A stretch of 9,494 bases of DNA. It comes from Leptolyngbyaceae cyanobacterium M65_K2018_010 (lineage in GTDB: Bacteria; Cyanobacteriota; Cyanobacteriia; Phormidesmidales; Phormidesmidaceae). The stretch lies in NCBI GenBank assembly GCA_015295885.1, contig DVEE01000302.1, positions 1 through 9,494 on the forward strand, given 5' to 3'. Every line of letters starts with the position of its first letter. Positions within the stretch are counted from its first letter, which is position 1. Under the pieces are notes generated by a model. That model was not told the DNA's origin. It saw nothing but the letters and a program-made list of their open reading frames with translations, and made no database searches. Made by a program: the position numbers and the translations under genes. Shown one piece after another: positions 1 to 4,505 of the stretch.

Positions 1-253
1 TCCGGACCACATCTTGACCCTTCAAGAGGACTTTGCCCAATTGACCATTCGGGTGGACAGCGGGGGCAATGACACTACCCTGCTGATTCAGGGCCCCACG
101 GACAACCTGATTCGCTGCGGAGAAGATACCGATCGCCGTAACCCGGATGCCCAAGTCCAAGGTCAGAATTGGTCGGCAGGTATCTATCGTATCTGGGTTG
201 GATCCCATCATCAGGGCCAACGCTACAGCTACACTTTGATAGTCGGACCCTAG
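1..253 (+). CDS. C-terminal fragment of a protein ending in a PPC-like beta-sandwich domain (5' end outside window)
   Basis: The reading frame is open from base 2 to a TAG stop at 251-253, giving 83 visible residues; the true start lies upstream of the window, and the in-frame TTG at 14 is only an internal Leu codon. The visible part is short beta-strand-like segments with the pattern of pre-peptidase C-terminal (PPC) domains as found in cyanobacterial secreted or multidomain proteins: a DTTLLIQGP strand, a Cys/Asp-rich turn (RCGEDTDRRNP), then WSAGIYRIWVGS and a final YSYTLIVG strand that runs almost to the C-terminus. PPC domains are usually C-terminal modules of exported proteases or other secreted proteins, and they sometimes stand alone. 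The catalytic or main part is not visible, so its function cannot be stated. The family call rests on motif resemblance only. Confidence 0.6.
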   Translation, partial: PDHILTLQEDFAQLTIRVDSGGNDTTLLIQGPTDNLIRCGEDTDRRNPDAQVQGQNWSAGIYRIWVGSHHQGQRYSYTLIVGP

Positions 254-289
254 CCCTTTGGGGCTGTGAGCCATCCCGCGTTAGGATGG
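252..289 (+). other. Two small hairpins between the PPC-domain gene and cysE
   Basis: The first stem, AGCCC (252-256) with GGGCT (261-265) and loop TTTG, overlaps the TAG stop of the upstream gene. The second is CCATCC (271-276) with GGATGG (284-289) and a 7-base loop. Neither is followed directly by a T tract; the nearest T run is at about 307-312. They may slow or end upstream transcription, or mask the in-frame ATG codons at 286 and 298 that precede the preferred cysE start. Only the pairing itself is seen. Confidence 0.3.
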
Positions 290-324
290 GGGGGTTGATG
301 GTTTGCCTTTTTCTTGAAACCTCC

Positions 325-1080
325 GTGCTTAACACTCTGATTGCAGACTTTCGGATTGTCTTCGATCGTGACCCTGCGGCCCGCAACTGGCTGGAAGTTC
401 TGACTTGCTATCCAGGCCTCCATGCTCTGGCCATGCACCGATTTAGCCATTGGCTTTGGACCCTGGGGCTGCCGGTAATACCGCGACTTCTCTCGCACCT
501 AGCCCGATTTCTCACTGGGATCGAAATTCACCCGGGCGCGACCATTGGTCGCGGGGTATTCATCGACCACGGCATGGGGGTGGTGATTGGGGAAACGGCT
601 ATTGTCGGCGACTACGCCCTCATCTACCAGGGGGTCACCCTGGGGGGTACTGGCAAAGAAAGTGGTAAGCGCCACCCTACCCTAGGGGAAAACGTGGTAG
701 TCGGAGCCGGAGCCAAGGTTTTAGGCAATATATACATCGGCCATAACGTTCGCATTGGGGCCGGTTCCGTCGTGTTGCGGGAAGTGCCCTCGGACTGCAC
801 GGTGGTAGGGGTGCCTGGTCGGATTGTCTATCGGGCTGGCGAACGGGTTGAACCCCTGGATCATGGTCGTCTGCCGGACTCGGAAGCTCAGGTAATTCGA
901 GCCCTAGTGGATCGGATCGAAGCCCTAGAGCAAGAAGTGAAAACCTTGCGGCAGCCCTTGCCAGCGCAAACAGATGCGGTCCTGGTGGGTGCTCTGGCCG
1001 GTTCTAGGGAGCATGAAGGATTACATTGCCGAGTGCAGGATCGAGTGATTAACGAATTTTTCGACGGCGCAGGAATTTGA
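325..1080 (+). CDS. cysE: Serine O-acetyltransferase CysE
   Basis: CysE transfers acetyl from acetyl-CoA to L-serine, giving O-acetylserine, the committed step of cytosolic cysteine synthesis. From the GTG at 325 the protein has 251 residues. The N-terminal SATase helical domain begins MLNTLIADFR and contains DRDPAARNWLEV, then comes a left-handed beta-helix of hexapeptide repeats (about 66-168, e.g. GATIGRGVFIDHGMGVVIGE). Family active-site motifs are present: DHGMG with catalytic-type His82, GVTLGGTG, KRHP with His117, and GAGAKVLGN. The C-terminus after the coiled-coil-like VDRIEALEQEV ends in DGAGI; in the family the terminal Ile docks into O-acetylserine sulfhydrylase to form the cysteine synthase complex. 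Start choice: GTG 325 matches the usual cyanobacterial N-terminus, but no Shine-Dalgarno precedes it. In-frame ATGs at 286 and 298 (the latter just after a G7 run that could act as a ribosome site) would add 13 or 9 residues. Conservation is very strong, so identity is secure. Confidence 0.96.
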   Translation: MLNTLIADFRIVFDRDPAARNWLEVLTCYPGLHALAMHRFSHWLWTLGLPVIPRLLSHLARFLTGIEIHPGATIGRGVFIDHGMGVVIGETAIVGDYALIYQGVTLGGTGKESGKRHPTLGENVVVGAGAKVLGNIYIGHNVRIGAGSVVLREVPSDCTVVGVPGRIVYRAGERVEPLDHGRLPDSEAQVIRALVDRIEALEQEVKTLRQPLPAQTDAVLVGALAGSREHEGLHCRVQDRVINEFFDGAGI

Positions 1081-1098
1081 TCCCTGGCTAAATGGATT

Positions 1099-1121
1099 AA
1101 TCCCTACCCGGTTTAGGGGTT
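1099..1121. terminator. Hairpin between the convergent cysE and bisphosphate nucleotidase genes
   Basis: AATCCCTA (1099-1106) can pair with TAGGGGTT (1114-1121), an 8-bp stem with one G-T pair around a 7-base loop. It lies in the 39-base gap between the cysE stop and the stop of the minus-strand gene, the expected place for a shared bidirectional terminator. There is no T tract on either side, so intrinsic termination would be weak. The pairing is seen; the function is inferred. Confidence 0.4.
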
Positions 1122-2094
1122 AGCAGGTAGCTCCTGGTTGCAGCGCCTGCAGCACTGCCTCGTGAATCACTCCATTGCTGACAACCACCCCCCGATTGGT
1201 TTCAAACCGAGCCGCCCTGGAAAAATCTAGGGGTTGGCCGACCATATCCGTCACTCGACCGCCGGCCTCCTGCACCACTAAGGTGCCCGCGGCGTGATCC
1301 CAAATTTTCTCCCGGTAGTCAGGGGTTTGGGGGGAAGGCAGGCGCAGGTAAAGGGCGGCTTGACCAGTCGCGATCGCAGCATATTTTGCCTGACTATCCA
1401 TACGGATAGAAGGGGTCGTAATACCAACGCTCTGGGCGATCGCCGCCTGTTGGCTCTGGTCCCCGTGCCCGGCCTCCACACTTTCCACAAACCGAAAATA
1501 CTTCCCATCGCGGCTATCGACGACCCGAATGGGTTGGGGCTCTCCCCCCGCCAGGGGCATCATGACCGCACCTTCCCCCCGCACCGCCACTAACAATAGG
1601 CCCGGCTTGCCTCCCTCAAAGCTCAGGGAAGGACAGGCCAGAACGCCAACTTTGAGATCGCCCTTTTCCACCAAAGCCAGGGCTATGGCGTACTGATCAC
1701 CCCTTAAAAAGCCCTTAGTTCCATCGATGGGATCGAGGGTCCAGTAGCGGGAGCCGACCTGGCCGTTGCCGTGATCAATCCAGGTCAAAATATCCTCGCG
1801 GGTGGCTTCAGGTATTACCTGCTTTACTTGGTCCGTCACCGTTGCTAGGGGCGTGGTCATATCAGGTTGACGGAGGTCAGCGGCGTCTTCTTCGCCCACC
1901 ACTGCATCCTGGGGAAAGGCGAGGGCGAGGGCTCGGCAAATGATCGCCTGGGCCCCAAAGTCGGCCACCGTGACCGGGCTCTTATCATTTTTTTCGATGG
2001 CCTCGGGTATAAGGCCCTGCCTCACGTTCTCGCAGAGCCCAGCGGCCTGTCGGACAGCCGCGATGGCAACCTGTTTTTCTCTTTCGTAGGCCAT
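1120..2094 (-). CDS. 3'(2'),5'-bisphosphate nucleotidase (HAL2/CysQ type, inositol monophosphatase superfamily)
   Basis: This enzyme hydrolyses adenosine 3',5'-bisphosphate (PAP) to AMP; PAP is the by-product of PAPS-dependent sulfate reduction and sulfotransfer. Some relatives also act on PAPS or inositol phosphates. The 324-residue product carries the Li-sensitive, Mg-dependent phosphatase motifs of the superfamily in order: DKSPVTVAD at 37-45, the metal-binding VGEED at 66-70, LDPIDGTKGFLRG at 120-132, and IWDHAAGTLVVQEAGGRVTD at 264-283. The FLRGDQYAIALAL stretch after DGTKG is closest to the HAL2 branch, as is the length. Start: ATG at 2092-2094 begins MAYEREKQVA, the usual N-terminus of cyanobacterial relatives, and has a GAGGA Shine-Dalgarno at 2099-2103. 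An in-frame ATG at 2121 would add nine residues but has no ribosome site. It lies 161 bases downstream of the PfkB kinase and converges on cysE, a second sulfur-assimilation gene. Symbol left empty because usage (cysQ, hal2) varies. Confidence 0.9.
   Translation of the reverse strand: MAYEREKQVAIAAVRQAAGLCENVRQGLIPEAIEKNDKSPVTVADFGAQAIICRALALAFPQDAVVGEEDAADLRQPDMTTPLATVTDQVKQVIPEATREDILTWIDHGNGQVGSRYWTLDPIDGTKGFLRGDQYAIALALVEKGDLKVGVLACPSLSFEGGKPGLLLVAVRGEGAVMMPLAGGEPQPIRVVDSRDGKYFRFVESVEAGHGDQSQQAAIAQSVGITTPSIRMDSQAKYAAIATGQAALYLRLPSPQTPDYREKIWDHAAGTLVVQEAGGRVTDMVGQPLDFSRAARFETNRGVVVSNGVIHEAVLQALQPGATC
1370..1377. repeat. HIP1 palindrome GCGATCGC, copy 1
   Basis: An exact GCGATCGC octamer inside the bisphosphate nucleotidase coding region. 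HIP1 (highly iterated palindrome) is over-represented in many cyanobacterial genomes and tolerated within genes. Confidence 0.85.
1436..1443. repeat. HIP1 palindrome GCGATCGC, copy 2
   Basis: An exact octamer only 58 bases from copy 1, also inside the bisphosphate nucleotidase gene. Confidence 0.85.
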
Positions 2095-2098
2095 AGCA

Positions 2099-2103
2099 TC
2101 CTC
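2099..2103 (-). promoter_or_regulatory. Shine-Dalgarno GAGGA that sets the bisphosphate nucleotidase start
   Basis: On the minus strand GAGGA stands four bases before the ATG at 2094 (GAGG, five bases). No comparable site precedes the ATG at 2121, so this decides for the shorter protein. An 8-base palindrome AGCTAGCT (2109-2116) sits just upstream. Confidence 0.6.
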
Positions 2104-2140
2104 GCAGTAGCTAGCTCCCATCTAGGCTGGGTAGATTCCA

Positions 2141-2146
2141 AATATA
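2141..2146 (-). promoter_or_regulatory. Possible -10 element upstream of the bisphosphate nucleotidase gene
   Basis: The 161-base gap 2095-2255 contains, read on the minus strand, TATATT at 2146-2141, about 47 bases before the start codon. No convincing -35 box is found at the usual distance; TTGGTG lies 22 bases upstream, which is too far. The gap length and this box make a separate promoter plausible but unproven. The rest of the gap shows no gene or clear hairpin. Confidence 0.2.
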
Positions 2147-2255
2147 GCTTTGGCTAGGTCGATTCAGACACCAATGAAAGATCATAGCCTCTCCCCTACC
2201 CTTGACCAGGCTATTGGCCCGGCAGCCGGAATAAAGGGCATAGGTGATGGCCTCT

Positions 2256-3122
2256 TCATCGAAAATCGGGCCGTTGTCGCCAGGCCCGGGTGCCCAATTC
2301 CTGGCAACTGTGGGCGGCCACCGCAGCGGCTTTTTCCAAAGCCGGCCCAAAGGCATGGTTTAAGCGATAGTGACAAAAGGCCCCATGCAAAATATCACCG
2401 GCTCCCAGGGTATCGACGACTGTAACGGGTGGTACCGCGATCGCCCCCTGCTGCTGCCCCCAGCAGTACTGAATGGGGTGCGGGCCATCGCTAGTGGCCA
2501 CCTCAGGAATACCCAGGTGGCAGAGTGCCTGACGAGTCCCTTGGGGACTGGCCTGGGGGGGCAGCCGAAAACTTGCAGCGGCAATGACGCTAGTGGCCAG
2601 GGGCAGTAATTGTTCAAACCCCGGCTTCCAACTTCCCGCATCGATCACGACCGGTATGCCCCGCTGCCGAGCCAGAGCCGCTACGGCCAGGCCCAAGGCC
2701 ATCTGGTGACCGTCGATCAGAATAATGTCCATAGACTCTACCAAGTCAGCCAGAGGAGCTGGCAGAGCCAGGGGGCGATCCAGTCCAGGGCCGGCTACAA
2801 CCGCCCGATCCCCTGTAGCGGCATTGACTAAAATCGTCGAAATTGGGGGTGGGGCCTGATAGTTGGGCATCAAATCCATCACTTCCACCCCGACCTCCGC
2901 CAGGTCCGCCCGAATTAACCCGGTGATCGGATGCTGCCCCAGCCCACCCAACACCACTGCCTGATGGCGCCAATAGGCAAAAGCCACGGCCGCATTGGTG
3001 GCTGGTCCCCCCGCTAAAAATAAACTCCGCTGGGCCACCAGCTTTTCATTACTGGCGGGAACATGCTCTACCTGGTAGATGCAGTCGAGGGGAATCAGCC
3101 CCACGAACAATCCTCGGGCCAT
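2256..3122 (-). CDS. PfkB-family carbohydrate kinase (ribokinase-like), substrate unknown
   Basis: A 288-residue sugar kinase of the ribokinase/PfkB fold, expected to phosphorylate a sugar or nucleoside with ATP in the cytosol. Seen motifs: the N-terminal strand GLFVGLIPLDCIYQV, the substrate-side AGGPATNAA at 38-45 (the counterpart of the family GGxxxN signature), ILIDGHQ at 134-140, and the PfkB signature VDTLGAGDILHGAF at 236-249, whose Asp243 is the expected catalytic base and whose GAG forms the anion hole. The C-terminus SCQELGTRAW is typical of a cyanobacterial subgroup with no assigned substrate, as far as I recall. Start: ATG at 3120-3122 gives MARGLFVGL, matching the family start; extension to a TTG at 3164 would add 14 unconserved residues over a likely untranslated leader. 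It lies 110 bases after the Hli gene, with hairpins between them, so it may be separately transcribed. The substrate cannot be read from sequence. Confidence 0.88.
   Translation of the reverse strand: MARGLFVGLIPLDCIYQVEHVPASNEKLVAQRSLFLAGGPATNAAVAFAYWRHQAVVLGGLGQHPITGLIRADLAEVGVEVMDLMPNYQAPPPISTILVNAATGDRAVVAGPGLDRPLALPAPLADLVESMDIILIDGHQMALGLAVAALARQRGIPVVIDAGSWKPGFEQLLPLATSVIAAASFRLPPQASPQGTRQALCHLGIPEVATSDGPHPIQYCWGQQQGAIAVPPVTVVDTLGAGDILHGAFCHYRLNHAFGPALEKAAAVAAHSCQELGTRAWRQRPDFR
2437..2444. repeat. HIP1 palindrome GCGATCGC, copy 3
   Basis: An exact octamer inside the PfkB-family kinase gene, 52 bases beyond the nearest hydrophilic C-terminal codons on the plus-strand scale. Confidence 0.8.
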
Positions 3123-3190
3123 CCGTAGCCTGTCCCAGTGGTCAACAACTGTGCTTGGCGGCAAGCCACCGCCGCTCCATCGCCTTTACC

Positions 3191-3232
3191 CCCCAGCTCG
3201 GTAGCCTGGGGCCCCAGCCCCAAGTGGGCTGG
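3191..3232 (-). terminator. Hairpin cluster directly after the Hli gene
   Basis: CCAGCCC (3214-3220) pairs perfectly with GGGCTGG (3226-3232) around a 5-base loop, ending on the base next to the Hli stop codon. A second stem, CCCCAG (3191-3196) with CTGGGG (3206-3211), follows in the minus-strand sense. The two stems share the 12-base perfect palindrome CTGGGGCCCCAG (3206-3217), so alternative pairings compete. No T tract follows, so it could equally be an RNA stabiliser or processing site that protects the upstream ndhS-HAS-hli message. Confidence 0.4.
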
Positions 3233-3445
3233 TTAAAACCCTAACCAGGTAAAGAAGTCTTGCCGGGTAAACCACTCAATCAGCAGCAAGGCGATAAACC
3301 CAACCATGGCAAACCGGCCATTGATGCGCTCGGCATAGGGGGTCCAACCAAAGGCTGGGGTCGGCTCATCGGTGGTCTGAGGCGGCGACTCTAGCTGCTC
3401 TGGGGCGGCGGCCTGGGCCGCAGAGGGGGCAGGGGGGTGGGTCAT
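3233..3445 (-). CDS. High-light-inducible protein (Hlip/SCP), one-helix chlorophyll-binding protein
   Basis: A complete 70-residue protein of the size usual for cyanobacterial Hli proteins. The first 30 residues are a Pro/Ala/Gln-rich soluble tail; then FGWTPYAERINGRFAMVGF (32-50) carries the chlorophyll a/b-binding motif ExxNGR with Glu39 and Asn42 as the expected chlorophyll ligands, followed by a single thylakoid membrane helix (about 45-59) and the FFTWLGF C-terminus common in the family. Hlips bind chlorophyll and carotenoid, form dimers or pair with assembly factors, and quench excess energy around nascent photosystem II or chlorophyll synthase, mainly under high light and other stresses. 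The ATG at 3443-3445 has no clear Shine-Dalgarno. The gene starts 42 bases after the HAS-barrel stop and is probably co-transcribed with it and ndhS. Which Hli paralogue (hliA-D) it is cannot be told. Confidence 0.92.
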   Translation of the reverse strand: MTHPPAPSAAQAAAPEQLESPPQTTDEPTPAFGWTPYAERINGRFAMVGFIALLLIEWFTRQDFFTWLGF

Positions 3446-3487
3446 AACGGTGTCGGGTAAAGGGACTGGGGAAACCGGGGCAGATCC

Positions 3488-4144
3488 CTAGGCGTGAACT
3501 TGCCCCAGAATTGACCGCAGGCGATCGTAGTCATCTTTGAGTAAGACGCTGAGGTGGCGGCTAGCTCCCACTAGCCACGACCGATCCAGGTTGCGTAATT
3601 GATAGCACTGACGGATAACCGCCGCTAGTAGGCTATCGACAGGGGCCTGGGTGAGGGTCAGAATGGTCCGCAGAAAATCCAGTTGCTCGGTAAACTCGAT
3701 CACAGCCTGTCGTGGGCAACCATAGACCGCTTGGTGAACTTGGGGAGGGCGAGGAGGCAGGTGTTGAAAGATGGGCCCCTCAGGCTGCCCTGCTAAATTG
3801 GGGGAGCGAAACCCAACAATGGCCACCCGAAATTCAGTTTTGAGCATGGCAAAGATCTGGGGCTGCTGCTCCCTCAGTTCCTCTAGGGACAAGCCCAGGG
3901 CCCGCGCTCGATGAACGGAATCAATCGGGCTCGTGGTGGCATGGTAAACCACTCCATAGATTTGGTTATCGGTTTCTTCGTCCTGGGCCGTCACCCAACT
4001 GCCAAAGGCTGGCATGGTGGGAAAACTGAGCCCGTCTGGATCTAAGCACTGGGCCAGGAATTCAGTGGTGGAGGTTTCAATCACCTCCGCCATGTGGTTC
4101 GCGGCCCTGACCGGGGCTGGCGGCTGGGATACAGGAATGTGCAT
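3488..4144 (-). CDS. HAS-barrel domain protein conserved in cyanobacteria, function unknown
   Basis: A 218-residue soluble protein with no signal peptide or membrane segment. I recognise it as a conserved cyanobacterial protein whose N-terminal part (about 17-115) resembles the HAS barrel, the beta-barrel found at the N-terminus of HerA-type ATPases and F1 ATP synthase subunits. Seen features: AEVIETSTTEFLAQCL (19-34), the FGSWV and YGVVYHATTSPIDSVHRA strands and turn (47-80), LREQQPQIF (90-98), EFRVAIVGF (104-112), and a proline block HLPPRPPQVH (128-137). The C-terminal third is helical, ending LLKDDYDRLRSILGQ. No Walker A or B motif follows, so the ATPase core is absent and this is a stand-alone barrel. 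The ATG at 4142-4144 lies six bases after the ndhS stop, with GGAG overlapping the ndhS end, so the two are almost certainly co-translated. Met18 is a possible alternative start. Its role is unknown. Confidence 0.8.
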   Translation of the reverse strand: MHIPVSQPPAPVRAANHMAEVIETSTTEFLAQCLDPDGLSFPTMPAFGSWVTAQDEETDNQIYGVVYHATTSPIDSVHRARALGLSLEELREQQPQIFAMLKTEFRVAIVGFRSPNLAGQPEGPIFQHLPPRPPQVHQAVYGCPRQAVIEFTEQLDFLRTILTLTQAPVDSLLAAVIRQCYQLRNLDRSWLVGASRHLSVLLKDDYDRLRSILGQVHA

Positions 4145-4150
4145 CGCCCG

Positions 4151-4339
4151 TTAGCTCCGGCGCTGCCCAGGGTTGACCGGTTCTAGTTCGGAAAGTTCGA
4201 AGGTGACCAGTTTATCCCAGTTACCACCTTCAAATAAAACGGCAACTTTACCATCGGTGATGCGCTGCACCAAACCTTGAAAGCCGTAATAGGTGTCGTT
4301 GACATTGATGACGGTCACGGGAGCGCCAGGAAAAATCAT
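4151..4339 (-). CDS. ndhS: NAD(P)H-quinone oxidoreductase subunit S (NdhS)
   Basis: NdhS is a small stromal/cytoplasmic-side subunit of the cyanobacterial and chloroplast NDH-1 complex. It has an SH3-like fold and helps form the ferredoxin-binding site, supporting cyclic electron flow around photosystem I and respiration. The 62-residue product covers the conserved core: MIFPGAPVTVINVNDTYYGF, then GLVQRITDGKVAVLFEGGNW, then DKLVTFELSELEPV. It matches the small cyanobacterial form and has only a short basic tail (NPGQRRS) after the core. Start: ATG at 4337-4339 has a good GAGGA at 4347-4351 with a 7-base spacer; the TTG one codon upstream is unlikely. It is the first gene of a tight group with the HAS-barrel gene (6-base gap) and hli, and is separated by 166 bases from the chemotaxis kinase upstream, so a promoter is expected in that gap. 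Confidence 0.92.
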   Translation of the reverse strand: MIFPGAPVTVINVNDTYYGFQGLVQRITDGKVAVLFEGGNWDKLVTFELSELEPVNPGQRRS

Positions 4340-4346
4340 CAAGCTA

Positions 4347-4351
4347 TCCTC
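4347..4351 (-). promoter_or_regulatory. Shine-Dalgarno GAGGA of ndhS
   Basis: Read on the minus strand, GAGGA is followed by a 7-base spacer and the ATG at 4339; this places the start at ATG and not at the neighbouring TTG. Confidence 0.65.
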
Positions 4352-4396
4352 ACTAAAGGCCTAGAGTCATCCATTCCAGGAAATCCCTGCCTAGGA

Positions 4397-4459
4397 CATG
4401 GCCGCCAGCCAGGGAACAATGGTGTTAACCCAGACGGGATGGCCATGGGCTGAAACACC
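4397..4459. promoter_or_regulatory. Inverted repeats in the kinase-ndhS intergenic gap
   Basis: The 166-base gap 4340-4505 holds the 3' end region of the kinase message and presumably the ndhS promoter. Two symmetric elements are seen. CATGGCC (4397-4403) and GGCCATG (4441-4447) are 37 bases apart. GGTGTT (4421-4426) can pair with AACACC (4454-4459), with an inner CCCA/TGGG pair (4429-4432 with 4446-4449), giving an interrupted stem-loop. TCCCTG (4384-4389) and CAGGGA (4410-4415) form a third. No T tract or strong sigma-70 pair was found. They may be a terminator for the chemotaxis unit or an operator for ndhS; neither is shown. Confidence 0.25.
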
Positions 4460-4505
4460 TTCACCCTAGTCTAAGCCAAGGAACGGCGGTCGGATCATCT
4501 CACCC

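Noticed and set aside
169..324. Extension of cysE to a start at 169
   Set aside because: It would overlap the end of the PPC-domain gene in another frame, and the added residues have no family match.
3123..3164. TTG start giving a 302-residue PfkB kinase
   Set aside because: The 14 extra residues are unlike the family N-terminus, which begins at the ATG at 3122.
2111..3570. Ten-base sequence CTAGCTCCCA occurring at 2111 and 3561
   Set aside because: Repeats of ten bases are expected by chance in 9.5 kb; one copy is inside a gene and the contexts are unrelated.
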